A DNA stretch of 64,000 nucleotides from contig NZ_NEFZ01000011.1 of NCBI RefSeq assembly GCF_002135205.1, positions 43,808 through 107,807 on the forward strand, given 5' to 3'. The notes below the pieces were generated by a model that did not search any database, was not told where the DNA came from, and saw only the letters and a list, made by a program, of their open reading frames with translations. The DNA is from Acinetobacter sp. ANC 4204. Lineage in GTDB: Bacteria > Pseudomonadota > Gammaproteobacteria > Pseudomonadales > Moraxellaceae. Shown piece by piece: positions 10,030-20,137 of this stretch (within the stretch, counting starts at the first letter, position 1; each line of letters starts with the position of its first letter). Both the position numbers and the translations under genes were made by a program.

Positions 10030-10929
10030 TTATTTTCTTATAAAAAATAGACAGAATGCTGTAAAATATAATATTAATGAATCCTGTCTTTTGTACCTAT
10101 TATTGATATTGTATAAATTTACATTACTAATTCCACGATTTGAAAAAGAATTAGCAAAAGAATTTCGTAGCTCAATTGATTGCTTTACAAGATTATTTTT
10201 TCTGAAAAATTTACTATTTTTATTTTTCGTTGCCTGTGCAATAACACTAGTAGAATGATATCTAAACTTATTCAACATTTGATTATGGAAATATACATCG
10301 CCTAACAATAAAAATTTTAACCATAAATCCCAATCGCCATTTGTTTTCATATCAACTATAGCACCACCAATTTCTACATAAGTTTTCCGTCGAAATAATA
10401 CAGCACTTGCATTTGGAATCGTATTTTTATGAATAAGAAATTTCTCTATATACTCTTGCCCATTCATCTGAAAACTATCATTAAAATATTTTCCTGTAGC
10501 TAAGTCTTGCGTCCATTCTGACCAGCTTCCTGTAATTTTCCCTTCGCTATCCATTTTAGCTGACTGACTATATGCAAGTACAACCTCAGAATGTTGCTGT
10601 AGCATTGGCACTAATGCTTCTAAAAATTTTGGGTCAGCAACATCATCCGACTCAGCAATCCATATAAACTCACCTTTTGCAAGTGATAATACAGCCTTAT
10701 TCCACTGAAAGAATGTCGAACCTGAATTTTTTTCGTTATAAATGATCTGACTAACTTTAGGATGAGCCCTATAACTTTCAATAATCTCTCGGCTATTGTC
10801 AGGAGATAAATCATCCAAAATAATAAGTTCAAAATCTTGAAAAGTTTGATTTAAAACACTATCAATTCTTTCCTTTAAGAATTTCTCATGATTATAACTA
10901 GGGATAATTACTGAAACCAACGGACTCAT
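10030..10929 (-). CDS. GT2 glycosyltransferase
   Basis: A classical GT2 transferase of 299 residues: PLVSVIIPSYNHEKFLKERI at the N terminus, FELIILDDLSPDNS, NSGSTFFQWNKAV and the metal-binding IAESDDVADP (about 90-100) in the expected order. It probably adds one sugar of the rhamnose-containing repeat unit. It follows rmlC by 11 bp and abuts wzx. Donor sugar is not identifiable from motifs alone; rhamnose is plausible from the adjacent rml genes. It marks the boundary where GC content falls towards wzx and wzy. Confidence 0.82.
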   Translation of the reverse strand: MSPLVSVIIPSYNHEKFLKERIDSVLNQTFQDFELIILDDLSPDNSREIIESYRAHPKVSQIIYNEKNSGSTFFQWNKAVLSLAKGEFIWIAESDDVADPKFLEALVPMLQQHSEVVLAYSQSAKMDSEGKITGSWSEWTQDLATGKYFNDSFQMNGQEYIEKFLIHKNTIPNASAVLFRRKTYVEIGGAIVDMKTNGDWDLWLKFLLLGDVYFHNQMLNKFRYHSTSVIAQATKNKNSKFFRKNNLVKQSIELRNSFANSFSNRGISNVNLYNINNRYKRQDSLILYFTAFCLFFIRK

Positions 10930-10940
10930 CTTTTCACCAA

Positions 10941-11516
10941 TTAAAATACATTTTTCGTGTTTTTAGCTTCATTAAATGTCGGAGCAAACTTATCCTTATC
11001 GGTTAACTTTAATTCCAGACCACTTTCAATAGGCCATTCGATCGCAATATCGGCATCATCCCAAACAATGCTTCTTTCACATTCTTTAGAGTAATAGTTC
11101 GTTGTTTTATATAAGAACTGCGTATTATCCTCAAGAGCCACAAAACCGTGTGCAAAACCTGCTGGTATCCAGAACTGCTTATGGTTTTCACCAGTAAGCT
11201 CTACACCAACCCATTGACCAAATGTAGGAGAATCTTGGCGAATATCGACAGCCACATCCCAAGCACGGCCTTGTACTACACGTACCAATTTGCCCTGAGC
11301 ATGTGGATTCAGTTGGTAATGCAACCCTCTCAGTACACCACTTTGAGAGTACGAATGATTATCCTGAACAAAATTTGGAACCTCAAGACCGCGCTCTGTT
11401 AAAGCTTGTTCAAAGTTTTTTTGGTTAAAGCTTTCCATAAACCAACCACGATCATCACCAAACACGCGTGGTTCAAGTATGAGTAGGCCATTAATCTTTG
11501 TTTCAATAATATTCAT
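10941..11516 (-). CDS. rmlC: dTDP-4-dehydrorhamnose 3,5-epimerase
   Basis: Third enzyme of dTDP-L-rhamnose synthesis, epimerising carbons 3 and 5 of dTDP-4-keto-6-deoxyglucose. The 191-residue cupin shows EPRVFGDDRGWF, VLRGLHYQ with the catalytic His, VVQGRAWDVAVDIR and FWIPAGFAHGF. The ATG at 11516 has GAGTG upstream; a GTG three codons earlier is less likely. It is the last of four rml genes, which run rmlB-rmlD-rmlA-rmlC in the direction of transcription. Confidence 0.96.
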   Translation of the reverse strand: MNIIETKINGLLILEPRVFGDDRGWFMESFNQKNFEQALTERGLEVPNFVQDNHSYSQSGVLRGLHYQLNPHAQGKLVRVVQGRAWDVAVDIRQDSPTFGQWVGVELTGENHKQFWIPAGFAHGFVALEDNTQFLYKTTNYYSKECERSIVWDDADIAIEWPIESGLELKLTDKDKFAPTFNEAKNTKNVF

Positions 11517-11559
11517 TCGTATCACTCAGTTTTATCTAGTCTTTTTTTTCTAGCAATGC

Positions 11560-12450
11560 TTATGCTTGATGCTCTTTAAGCAATTTAAGCAAGTACTGAC
11601 CATAGCCCGTCTTTTTAAAGAACTCTCCACGCGCTTTGAGCTGATCGGCATTGATCCATCCATTGTTGAAAGAAATTTCTTCCAAACTCGCCACTTTCAA
11701 ACCCTGACGGTGTTCAATGGTTTGTACAAACTGACTTGCTTCGAGCAATGAGTCATGCGTACCTGTATCTAACCACGCAAAACCACGGCCAAGCACTTCA
11801 ACATTCAACTCATTTTGCTGTAAATAAAGGTTATTTACATCCGTAATTTCCAACTCACCACGGTGTGACGGCTGAATATTTTTAGCAATTTCAACGACTT
11901 TGTTGTCATAGAAATATAAACCCGTTACCGCGTAGTTTGATTTTGGTTGTTCAGGCTTTTCTTCAATACTGAGAGCCTTTCCTTCCGCATCAAAGTCAAC
12001 TACACCAAAACGTTCAGGATCATTTACATAATAACCAAAGACTGTTGCACCGCTAACTTGTGACGCTGCACGTTTGAGTTGCTCACTAAAGTGTTGACCA
12101 TAGAAAATATTATCGCCCAAAATCAGACAAACATTATCCTCACCAATAAACTCTTCCCCTAAAATAAAGGCTTGAGCAAGACCATCTGGTGATGGTTGGA
12201 CTTTATAAGAAAGTTTAATTCCGAGCTCTTCACCTGTACCTAAAAGTTTTTCAAAATTAGGTAAATCTTCTGGTGTCGAAATAATCAAAACTTCATTAAT
12301 CCCTGCCAGCATTAGAACTGACAAAGGATAATAAATCATAGGCTTATCATAAATTGGGAGTAACTGTTTTGACGTTCCCATAGTAATTGGATACAAACGT
12401 GTACCTGACCCACCCGCAAGAATAATACCTTTGCGTTTTATTTGACTCAT
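11560..12450 (-). CDS. rmlA: Glucose-1-phosphate thymidylyltransferase
   Basis: First committed enzyme of the dTDP-rhamnose pathway, making dTDP-glucose. The N-terminal [16 protein letters not shown] nucleotidyltransferase signature, [18 protein letters not shown] and later [13 protein letters not shown] and [13 protein letters not shown] are diagnostic of RmlA, and 296 aa is the usual length. The ATG at 12450 overlaps the rmlD stop by four bases (ATGA) and has GAGGA nine bases upstream; the longer open frame reaching 12492 lies inside rmlD and is not needed. Confidence 0.97.
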   Translation of the reverse strand: MSQIKRKGIILAGGSGTRLYPITMGTSKQLLPIYDKPMIYYPLSVLMLAGINEVLIISTPEDLPNFEKLLGTGEELGIKLSYKVQPSPDGLAQAFILGEEFIGEDNVCLILGDNIFYGQHFSEQLKRAASQVSGATVFGYYVNDPERFGVVDFDAEGKALSIEEKPEQPKSNYAVTGLYFYDNKVVEIAKNIQPSHRGELEITDVNNLYLQQNELNVEVLGRGFAWLDTGTHDSLLEASQFVQTIEHRQGLKVASLEEISFNNGWINADQLKARGEFFKKTGYGQYLLKLLKEHQA

Positions 12451-13355
12451 GGAAGAAGTTCCTCTAATACTTGTGCTACACCTTGCTGCCAATGTGGCAG
12501 GTGTAATTTAAAATTTTGTTGTAACTTATCTGTATTTAAACGTGAATTTAAAGGGCGCTTTGCTGGTGTTGGGTAAGCTTGTGTTTCTATGGGATTCACT
12601 TGTTTTAAGATCAACGGTTGATTATGTTCACGTGCCTGCTCAAACACAAATTGTGCATAATCATACCATGTTGTTTCACCTGTAGGCGCTAAATGGTAAT
12701 GACCGTGCAACAGTATTTTTTGTTCATCCGACTGTAAAGTATAATAGCGAATAGCTTGAGCCGTGACATCTGCAATCAGTGCTGCCCCAGTAGGTACACC
12801 AACTTGATCTTGGATGATATTCAGCTCTTCTTTCATTTGCGCCAATTTGAGCATGGTCTTAATGAAATTATTTCCTCGCGCCGCATAGACCCAACAGGTA
12901 CGGAAATTTAGGAATGAAACTCCGCTTTGCTCTAAAGCAAGCTCACCGTCTCGTTTAGTTTGACCATACAAATTAACTGGGGCAGTTTGGTCATCCTCTT
13001 TCCATGCCAAAACACCTGTGCCATCAAACACATAGTCTGTTGAATAATGAATCAACAATGCACTATGCTTTTGACATTCCTCAGCCAAATGTTTAACCGC
13101 TAAAGCATTGATAAGATGTGCCTGTTCAGCATCAGATTCAGCCTTATCTACAGCGGTATAAGCGGTTGCATTCACAACAATATCTGGGCGAATTTGTTCA
13201 AAGGCTTTTGAGATTTCTGCAAAGTTTGCAACATCACCACACCAACCCTCAGGGATTGTTTGACGATCTAAAGCAATCACCTCTCCAAGTGGTTGGAGTG
13301 CACGCTGTAACTCCCACCCCACTTGGCCATTTTTTCCTAACAACAGTATTTTCAT
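12447..13355 (-). CDS. rmlD: dTDP-4-dehydrorhamnose reductase
   Basis: Last enzyme of dTDP-L-rhamnose synthesis, an NAD(P)H-dependent extended SDR. The 302-residue protein starts [17 protein letters not shown] (glycine-rich cofactor site), has [14 protein letters not shown], the [11 protein letters not shown] region and the YGQTKRDGE (YxxxK) catalytic pair. The ATG at 13355 is 13 bp after rmlB; the open frame extends further upstream into rmlB but without an SDR-like start. Confidence 0.96.
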   Translation of the reverse strand: MKILLLGKNGQVGWELQRALQPLGEVIALDRQTIPEGWCGDVANFAEISKAFEQIRPDIVVNATAYTAVDKAESDAEQAHLINALAVKHLAEECQKHSALLIHYSTDYVFDGTGVLAWKEDDQTAPVNLYGQTKRDGELALEQSGVSFLNFRTCWVYAARGNNFIKTMLKLAQMKEELNIIQDQVGVPTGAALIADVTAQAIRYYTLQSDEQKILLHGHYHLAPTGETTWYDYAQFVFEQAREHNQPLILKQVNPIETQAYPTPAKRPLNSRLNTDKLQQNFKLHLPHWQQGVAQVLEELLP

Positions 13356-13368
13356 AGTATTACGCAAC

Positions 13369-14451
13369 TTAATTTGTTTCTTCTGCAACCTGATACTGTT
13401 GATTGATCCAATTTTGATATTCACCACTTTGGATATGTTGAACCCACGCTTGGTTATTCAAATACCATTCAACGGTTTTTCTTAAACCCGTTTCAAAACT
13501 TTCTTCAGGCATCCAACCAAGGTCTTTTTGAATTTTGCTTGCATCAATTGCATAGCGTAAATCGTGACCAGGGCGATCTGTTACATAAGTAATCAATTCT
13601 TCATAACGAGCCACACCATTTGGTTTATTTGGTGCAAGTTCTTCTAACAATGTACAAATGGCTTTAACAACATCAATATTCTTTTGTTCGTTATGACCGC
13701 CAATATTATAAGTTTCACCAACAGCAGCCTCAGTAACCACTTTATATAAAGCACGTGCATGGTCTTCTACAAATAGCCAATCACGAATTTGATGCCCATT
13801 GCCATATACAGGTAATGCTTTGCCATTGAGGGCATTCAAAATAATTAATGGAATCAGCTTTTCTGGGAAATGATAAGGACCATAGTTGTTAGAGCAATTG
13901 GTTAAAACGACCGGTAATCCATAGGTTCGGTGCCATGCACGAACCAAATGATCTGAACTAGCCTTACTTGCTGAATATGGTGAACTTGGAGCATACGGTG
14001 TTGTCTCAAGGAACAAGTCATCTGTACCTTCTAAGTCACCATAAACCTCATCCGTTGAAATGTGGTGGAAACGAAATGCTTGCTTTTTATCTTCGCTTAA
14101 ACCGTTCCAATAATGACGAGCAGCCTCCAACAACTGGTATGTTCCAATAATATTGGTTTCAACAAATGCAGCAGGGCCTGTAATTGAGCGGTCAACATGC
14201 GATTCAGCAGCCAAATGCATCACAGCATCTGGTTGAAAACTTTCAAATAATTGATCTAATGCAATGCGATCACAAATATCAGTTTGGGAAAATTGATAAC
14301 GCTCATTATTTTCAACCAATGCCAACGATTCTAAATTACCTGCATAGGTGAGTTTATCGACATTGAGTACCTGATGGGGTGTATTTTGAATAATATGGCG
14401 AACGACTGCTGAACCAATAAAACCAGCGCCACCTGTTACCAATAATTTCAT
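13369..14451 (-). CDS. rmlB: dTDP-glucose 4,6-dehydratase
   Basis: Converts dTDP-glucose to dTDP-4-keto-6-deoxyglucose. The 360-residue protein has [27 protein letters not shown], the [10 protein letters not shown] catalytic Asp-Glu region and [10 protein letters not shown] with the YxxxK pair. It heads the rml block. The 181-bp AT-rich gap upstream of it (14452-14632), the widest between gdr and rmlC, could hold an internal promoter and may mark the junction between the two halves of the K locus. Confidence 0.97.
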   Translation of the reverse strand: MKLLVTGGAGFIGSAVVRHIIQNTPHQVLNVDKLTYAGNLESLALVENNERYQFSQTDICDRIALDQLFESFQPDAVMHLAAESHVDRSITGPAAFVETNIIGTYQLLEAARHYWNGLSEDKKQAFRFHHISTDEVYGDLEGTDDLFLETTPYAPSSPYSASKASSDHLVRAWHRTYGLPVVLTNCSNNYGPYHFPEKLIPLIILNALNGKALPVYGNGHQIRDWLFVEDHARALYKVVTEAAVGETYNIGGHNEQKNIDVVKAICTLLEELAPNKPNGVARYEELITYVTDRPGHDLRYAIDASKIQKDLGWMPEESFETGLRKTVEWYLNNQAWVQHIQSGEYQNWINQQYQVAEETN

Positions 14452-14632
14452 ATTTTCCTGCTCTTAATTTAAATTGATTGATAGCAAAATAATTTTAGGT
14501 TATCTATAGATAAATAAGATGTTTCTTTATTCTAAAACTATTTCAGTATTTTATTCAAAATATGTGAATGAATTGTATAAATAGTTTAATTGAACACGTT
14601 AGGCTTTATCAAATTAACATCAATAAAATATA

Positions 14633-16498
14633 TCAATTCTTGTGCAAATCTTTGGTTTTGTAACCCTCTACATAGGTTTGTAAGATATTTTTAATTTTTG
14701 CCTGATTATCTCCTTGTTCAGATAAATCAGATAACTGCAAAAATACGCTGTTAATTTGATCAAAAAAATAAAAATGCTCATACGATTTTAAAATTCGTTC
14801 ATGGTCAGTTTTGCTAACATTTTCAGATTCGATGAGTAGCTCTTCATATAGTTTTTCACCTGGACGCAATCCTGTAAACTGAAGTGCAATATCCCCTAAG
14901 CCTTTTTCATCTATAGGTTTAAACCCACTTAGACGAATCATCTGTTTAGCCAAATCAACAATTTTAACGGGTTCACCCATATCCAGTAGAAAAACATCTC
15001 CGCCTGTTCCCATTGCCCCCGCCTGAATCACCAACTGCGCAGCCTCAGGAATGGTCATAAAATAACGAGTCACCTCAGGATGCGTTACTGTAACAGGTCC
15101 ACCTTTTTCAATCTGTTTTTTAAACAAAGGAACGACAGAACCTGATGAACCTAATACATTACCAAAACGAACTATACTGATTTGTGTTTGCGGTTTTGTG
15201 GCAGCTAAACCTTGGCAATACAATTCGGCCATCCGTTTCGATGCACCCATGACATTGGTTGGACGTACAGCTTTGTCCGTAGAAATCAAGACAAAGGTTT
15301 CTACCCCTTGAGCCACAGCGGCATCAACACTACGGGCCGTACCAATTGAAGTATTATAGATCCCTTCAAACGGGTTGGCCTCAACCAAGGGCACATGCTT
15401 ATAAGCTGCTGCATGGTAAACCGTTTGCACAGCATGCTGTTGCAATATACGTTCCAATTTTATTTGGTGAGTCACAGAACCTAGTATAGGCACTACTTCT
15501 ACACCTGCGTTTTGTAATTCGCGATCAATGGAATACAGTGCAAATTCAGACATTTCAAATAAAACAAGGCATTTGGGTTGATGCTTCACGATCTGACGGC
15601 AAAGTTCTGAACCAATTGATCCACCTGCACCAGTTACCATCACCACTTTATTTTTAATATTTTTTTCTAAAAGCGCTAACTTTGGTGGTACTGGATCACG
15701 CCCTAGTAAGTCAATAATGTCGACTTCTCTGATGTCAGAGACTTGAACGCGGCCACCTACCAGTTGGGTGACACCAGGCAGTTCCATAATTTTGACATTA
15801 GACAGTTCAAAAGACTCAATAATTGCTTTTTTACGTGCACGACTTACAGATGGCATAGCCAGTAATATTTCTTCGATGTGAAACTTACGAAATGCTCCGA
15901 GCGCCTTTTTCGGTGAAAAGATTTTTAGTCCGCTTAAAGACTGCCCTTGTAGCGAAGCTTTATCATCAATAAAACAGACGGGCAAATAGTCATCCGAGCG
16001 ATATAACGCGGCCGCAATTTGTTGTCCCGCAAGCCCTGCACCATAAATCGCGACACGTTTACGGTTTTGCTTTTTCACAAAAGTACGCAGTGTGGCATAG
16101 CGAATCACAGCGCGACTCCACCACATCCAAGAAAACAGCACAAAGCCGTACATGAGCGGAATGCTCATAGGAATAAAGGCTAAACCAAGTTTCTTAACTG
16201 CATATAACCCAACAATTTGAATAAATGTCGCAATCGAGATCCGTAGCAAATAGTCTTCATTGAAGGAGCGTACAATCGCGCTATAAATGCCGAGTAAGGC
16301 AAAAATTGCAACACCAAAAACACCTACATACAGATACCAGAAATCTAAGCCTTCCATGACTGGAACATTGGGTTTGGCTAGTCGAATAGCATAAACCAGC
16401 CACATCATCAAAGGCAAAGCACAGATATCCATGACCACTAAAACAGCTTGTTTTTGACGGCGCGGCAAAGATGCAATGACTCGGATAATGTCTTTCAC
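14633..16498 (-). CDS. gdr: UDP-GlcNAc 4,6-dehydratase (Gdr/WeeK/PglF type)
   Basis: First enzyme of UDP-QuiNAc4NAc (UDP-N,N'-diacetylbacillosamine) synthesis. The 621-residue membrane protein has hydrophobic helices in the first about 130 residues, a Rossmann region (VAIYGAGLAGQQIAAAL, about 150) and a C-terminal SDR domain with VTGAGGSIGSELCRQI, AAAYKHVPLVE and STDKAVRPTNVMGASK. The catalytic Tyr of YxxxK is replaced by Met (MGASK), which is normal for this PglF/FlaA1-like class. It follows qhbA and qhbB, which supply the next two steps. The same trio is called weeK-weeJ-weeI in the emulsan cluster. Confidence 0.93.
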   Translation of the reverse strand: MKDIIRVIASLPRRQKQAVLVVMDICALPLMMWLVYAIRLAKPNVPVMEGLDFWYLYVGVFGVAIFALLGIYSAIVRSFNEDYLLRISIATFIQIVGLYAVKKLGLAFIPMSIPLMYGFVLFSWMWWSRAVIRYATLRTFVKKQNRKRVAIYGAGLAGQQIAAALYRSDDYLPVCFIDDKASLQGQSLSGLKIFSPKKALGAFRKFHIEEILLAMPSVSRARKKAIIESFELSNVKIMELPGVTQLVGGRVQVSDIREVDIIDLLGRDPVPPKLALLEKNIKNKVVMVTGAGGSIGSELCRQIVKHQPKCLVLFEMSEFALYSIDRELQNAGVEVVPILGSVTHQIKLERILQQHAVQTVYHAAAYKHVPLVEANPFEGIYNTSIGTARSVDAAVAQGVETFVLISTDKAVRPTNVMGASKRMAELYCQGLAATKPQTQISIVRFGNVLGSSGSVVPLFKKQIEKGGPVTVTHPEVTRYFMTIPEAAQLVIQAGAMGTGGDVFLLDMGEPVKIVDLAKQMIRLSGFKPIDEKGLGDIALQFTGLRPGEKLYEELLIESENVSKTDHERILKSYEHFYFFDQINSVFLQLSDLSEQGDNQAKIKNILQTYVEGYKTKDLHKN

Positions 16499-16555
16499 GA
16501 TGGGCTCAATGGTTTAGATAAAGGCAAAAAGTTGCATAACAAATTATACGCTGTT

Positions 16556-17731
16556 TCACATGGAGATTTGTGAGATCACCTGTTGGATACTATCCACCGT
16601 TTTTTGCATGTTGCTGTCGGACAAAGTCGGATGTACCAAGAACATTAAACTGCTTTCTCCCAAGCTTTTGGCATTAACCAGTCGTTGCTCAGGACGCCAC
16701 GGCGTTCCATCGAAGGCTTTTTCTAAATACACTTCTGAACATGAACCACTAAAGCATGGCACACCCAGTGCATTAATTTCCGCCATAATGCGATCGCGCG
16801 ACCAACCTTCTGGCAATTGTGCTGTATTCACTTGTACATAAGCCTTATATGCCGCATGAACATAATTCGCAGGTGGCATTGGCACAGTAAAATAAGGGTT
16901 ATTTTCAAAACTTGCTAAAACGCGACGCATATGCGCATTACGCACTTGCGTCCATTCTGGCATTTTTTGGAGTTGTAAGCGTCCGATGACAGCCTGCATT
17001 TCCATCATGCGCCAGTTGGTGCCAAAGCTGTCATGTAACCAACGAAAGCCGGGCGGGTGCTGTTTGTTATAAATGCTGTCAAAGTTTTTACCGTGATCTT
17101 TATATGACCACATTTTTTTCCATAAATTTTTATCATTGGTGGTGACCATACCGCCTTCACCACCCGTGGTCATGATCTTGTCTTGGCAAAATGACCATGC
17201 GCCAATATGCCCAATTGAACCTGCGGATTGACCTTTATAGAATGCACCATGGGCTTGAGCACAATCTTCGATGACCCAAATCCCTTTTTCCTCAGCCAAC
17301 TGCATGATCGGGTCCATATCACACATCCAACCTGCCAAATGTACACAAATAATGGCTTTGGTTTTCGGAGTAAGCACAGCTTCAATGGTACGGCGTGAAA
17401 TATTCTGTGAATCCAGCTCAACATCGGCAAAAACAGGATTGGCACCAGCCGTCACAATTGAACTGGCAGATGCAAGAAATGTCCGTGAAGTGACGATCAC
17501 ATCATCGCCTGTGCCAATGCCAAGGGCTTTTAAGGCCAAATCCAGTGCAACTGTGCCATTCGCTACAGCGACGGCATACTGCGTCTGTGCAAATGCTGCA
17601 AATTCTTTTTCAAACTCACGGCACTCTTGTCCTGTCCAATAATTGACTTTATTGGATAAAAGGACCTTTGACACCGCATCTGCTTCAGCTGAGGTGAAAC
17701 TTGGCCACGGTTCAAATGCAGTGTTTAACAT
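16556..17731 (-). CDS. qhbA: UDP-4-amino sugar aminotransferase (QhbA/WeeJ/PglE type)
   Basis: PLP enzyme of the DegT/DnrJ/EryC1/StrS family, 391 residues, expected to transaminate the 4-keto sugar made by Gdr. It has VAVANGTVALDLALKALG, the VIEDCAQAHGA block with the cofactor-binding Asp, and the SFCQDKIMTTGGEGG segment containing the PLP lysine (about 185). It lies between qhbB (upstream, 18 bp) and gdr (downstream, 57 bp). The pathway assignment rests on this three-gene set plus the PglC-type transferase next to it. Confidence 0.92.
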   Translation of the reverse strand: MLNTAFEPWPSFTSAEADAVSKVLLSNKVNYWTGQECREFEKEFAAFAQTQYAVAVANGTVALDLALKALGIGTGDDVIVTSRTFLASASSIVTAGANPVFADVELDSQNISRRTIEAVLTPKTKAIICVHLAGWMCDMDPIMQLAEEKGIWVIEDCAQAHGAFYKGQSAGSIGHIGAWSFCQDKIMTTGGEGGMVTTNDKNLWKKMWSYKDHGKNFDSIYNKQHPPGFRWLHDSFGTNWRMMEMQAVIGRLQLQKMPEWTQVRNAHMRRVLASFENNPYFTVPMPPANYVHAAYKAYVQVNTAQLPEGWSRDRIMAEINALGVPCFSGSCSEVYLEKAFDGTPWRPEQRLVNAKSLGESSLMFLVHPTLSDSNMQKTVDSIQQVISQISM

Positions 17732-17749
17732 GAGTTTTTCCTAAATTTA

Positions 17750-18406
17750 TCATTTACTGGTCAGTATACGGGCAGGATTTCCCACCACTGTTACGCCCGC
17801 AGGCACGCTTTTGGTCACCACAGCGCCCATACCCACCACAGCACCACGACCAATCACCAAAGGTTGTGCAGGTGTGCCTTGTTTAATCACGGCACCTGCA
17901 CCAATATAAACATGGTCTTCTATATGAATATTACCGTTGCATTTTACGCCCGGTGCAAACGTGACGAAATCACCAATCACACAATCATGCTCGACATAAC
18001 TATATAAGTTGGCATGAAAACATTTGCCAATTTTAATATTGGATGTAATCGTGACAAAAGGACTCAACGCAGCACCTGCGCCAAGTTCTACCGTATCCAT
18101 CAGCAGCGTATTATCTGCCTGCACTGACCACAATGGAAGACCATCTTGCTCCAGTGTCAGCGCAATTTTTTCACGGACTTGACTGTTGGCAATTGCAATC
18201 AGTACCGCTTTGAAAGATACAGGCTCCGCTTTAAATTGTGGGTAGTTCATGGCACGATGACCATTCACTATGGTAATTTCAGTCAAGGCATCATCAATAA
18301 ACACAATTTCAGCAGGCTCTTGCTGACGTGCTAATTGTTGACGTGCTACAGGCATCAAACTACGTCCACACCCCGAAGCACCATATACGGCATACAGCTT
18401 AGTCAT
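17750..18406 (-). CDS. qhbB: UDP-4-amino sugar N-acetyltransferase (QhbB/WeeI/PglD type)
   Basis: Acetyl-CoA dependent acetyltransferase of the NeuD/PglD family, 218 residues. The N-terminal sugar-nucleotide-binding half starts KLYAVYGASGCGRSLM and the C-terminal left-handed beta-helix has hexapeptide repeats (IHIEDHVYIGAGAVI, VGMGAVVTKSVPAGVTVVGNPA). The VEHDCVIGD histidine corresponds to the catalytic base of PglD. The ATG at 18406 overlaps the itrA stop by 8 bp; the frame is open further upstream but inside itrA. It would complete UDP-QuiNAc4NAc. Confidence 0.92.
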   Translation of the reverse strand: MTKLYAVYGASGCGRSLMPVARQQLARQQEPAEIVFIDDALTEITIVNGHRAMNYPQFKAEPVSFKAVLIAIANSQVREKIALTLEQDGLPLWSVQADNTLLMDTVELGAGAALSPFVTITSNIKIGKCFHANLYSYVEHDCVIGDFVTFAPGVKCNGNIHIEDHVYIGAGAVIKQGTPAQPLVIGRGAVVGMGAVVTKSVPAGVTVVGNPARILTSK

Positions 18407-18998
18407 GTTTGCTGCCTGTAAATTTATGCATCGTGACATCACCTTCGGCACTAATATCATCTTTCGCGAGCACTTTTTTGACGGTTTTCAGCATGATTTT
18501 AAAGTCGAGCCACAAGGACTGATTGTTGACATACCATGTGTCGAGTTCAAACTTCTTTTCCCATGAAATGGCATTACGTCCATTCACCTGCGCATAGCCC
18601 GTGATACCGGGACGTACATCATGGCGTTTGGCTTGCTCGCTATTATATAAAGGCAAATATTCCATCAACAACGGGCGTGGTCCCACGATACTCATGTCCC
18701 CTTTAATCACATTCCATAGCTCTGGCATTTCATCCAAACTGGTGGCGCGGAGCATTTTACCAAAGGGCGTTAAACGCTCACTATCGGGTAGTGGGTTGCC
18801 TGCTGTATCCAGTGCATCTTTCATGCTACGAAACTTAATCATTTCAAACGGTTGCCCATGTAAACCCGGGCGGGTTTGGCGAAAAAGTACGGGAGAACCC
18901 AAATTCTTTTTTACTTTATACGCCACCAGCGCATAGACAGGAGATAACAGCACCAAAGCAGTTGAGGCGATCGCGACATCTAAAATTCGTTTCAGCAT
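18399..18998 (-). CDS. itrA: PglC-type initiating sugar-phosphate transferase (ItrA/WeeH)
   Basis: Small (199 aa) polyprenyl-phosphate phosphoglycosyltransferase with one N-terminal membrane segment (LDVAIASTALVLLSPVYALVAY) and the catalytic domain of the family: KFRSM, SLDEMPELWNVIKGDMS, IVGPRPLL and RPGITGYAQVNGRN. Located beside the QuiNAc4NAc genes, it most likely transfers QuiNAc4NAc-1-phosphate to undecaprenyl phosphate. It is a different subclass from the long WcaJ protein at 4183-5547, so the locus encodes two initiation steps. The precise allele number in the itr nomenclature cannot be assigned here. Confidence 0.88.
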   Translation of the reverse strand: MLKRILDVAIASTALVLLSPVYALVAYKVKKNLGSPVLFRQTRPGLHGQPFEMIKFRSMKDALDTAGNPLPDSERLTPFGKMLRATSLDEMPELWNVIKGDMSIVGPRPLLMEYLPLYNSEQAKRHDVRPGITGYAQVNGRNAISWEKKFELDTWYVNNQSLWLDFKIMLKTVKKVLAKDDISAEGDVTMHKFTGSKHD

Positions 18999-19000
18999 GC

Positions 19001-20137
19001 TTAAACTCCCATCTCGGACATCATGTGGGCATTCACTTGATGGACATCATATTTCTCTAAAGCGATTTCACGCGAACGCTGCCCCATCTGTACCATCAGT
19101 TGTGGGTCATCAATAAAAGTTTGCATGGCGTGTACCAACTCTTCAACCGATTTCACCTGAACCAAATACCCGTTCTGACCATGGATCACTGTTTCTCGAC
19201 AACCTGGGGCATCCGTAGTAATAATGGCACGCCCCATCGCCATAGCCTCAAGTACGGTACGAGGTGTACCCTCACGATAAGATGGCAAGACATAGACCGA
19301 ACTGGCTGCAATCGCAGGTCGTACATCACTGAGTTTACCCCAATAATTGACGACTTTCTCTGCCACCCAAACATCTAGTTCGGCTTGCGCAATCGCAGCA
19401 GGATTTTCATCAATCCAACCCACCAAATGAAACTCGACTTCTGGATGCTTTGCTTTGATGATGCGAGCCGCTTCTGCATATTCTCGCACCCCCTTATCCC
19501 CCAATAAACGAGCAATCAGCAAAAAAGAAGCTTTTGCTTGGCCATGTTCATTTTTAGGTAAATCCAGTACTGCAAAATCCTGCACATTCACCCCAGAACC
19601 ATTCACCACCACCGTCGCTTTTTGAGGTGATAGGAGTTGCATGCTTTGAAATAATTTTAAGTCGTCGGGATTTTGAAAAAAGACTTTGTGTGCATGCTTG
19701 AGCGCTTGCGCATACAGACCATGCACCATTTTTTGAAAAATACTGCGTTGACCCGATTCCGCATTTTGAAAGGCATACCCCAAACCCGTAATCAATGCAA
19801 AACGATGGGGCACTTTTGCCAAGCTTGCAGCTAATGTGCCATAAATTACCGGTTTGATAGTATAAGACAGCACATAATCAGGCTGAATTTGGCGAATCAA
19901 CTGATACATCGCTTTTAAGGTTTTGAGGTCTTGGATTGGGTTGGTTCCTGTACGTTGCATGGGCAGCGTATGTACCTGATAACCCAATTGCTGCAGTTTA
20001 TTCAACTCATCAGGATAGTCGTGTAAATCAGGCGCTAAGACATGTATTTCTAAACCCTGAGCATGAATCGCCTCTAACAATTTACCGCGAAAGTTCAGTA
20101 CAGACGGTAGATAACTACTGATCATCAAAAATTTCAT
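19001..20137 (-). CDS. GT4 glycosyltransferase, PglA-like
   Basis: Family 4 GT-B transferase, 378 residues. The N-terminal half (FLMISSYLPSVLNFRGKLL, HRFALITGLGYAFQ) and the C-terminal donor domain (LIARLLGDKGVREYAEAA, FHLVGWIDENP, LPSYREGTPRTVLEAMAMG with the EX7E motif) resemble PglA, which adds the second sugar (GalNAc) to undecaprenyl-diphosphate-diacetylbacillosamine. Being immediately upstream of itrA and the QuiNAc4NAc genes, it is the best candidate for adding the second residue in this module. The ATG at 20137 overlaps the previous stop by one base and has GGAG upstream; the in-frame ATG at 20152 is less well placed. Confidence 0.85.
   Translation of the reverse strand: MKFLMISSYLPSVLNFRGKLLEAIHAQGLEIHVLAPDLHDYPDELNKLQQLGYQVHTLPMQRTGTNPIQDLKTLKAMYQLIRQIQPDYVLSYTIKPVIYGTLAASLAKVPHRFALITGLGYAFQNAESGQRSIFQKMVHGLYAQALKHAHKVFFQNPDDLKLFQSMQLLSPQKATVVVNGSGVNVQDFAVLDLPKNEHGQAKASFLLIARLLGDKGVREYAEAARIIKAKHPEVEFHLVGWIDENPAAIAQAELDVWVAEKVVNYWGKLSDVRPAIAASSVYVLPSYREGTPRTVLEAMAMGRAIITTDAPGCRETVIHGQNGYLVQVKSVEELVHAMQTFIDDPQLMVQMGQRSREIALEKYDVHQVNAHMMSEMGV

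Noticed and set aside
11148..11402. Open frame on the + strand within rmlC
   Set aside because: Antisense to a clear cupin epimerase, no independent signal.
17271..17642. A 123-codon open frame on the + strand antisense to qhbA
   Set aside because: It mirrors the codon pattern of the well-supported aminotransferase on the other strand and has no recognisable domain or ribosome site.
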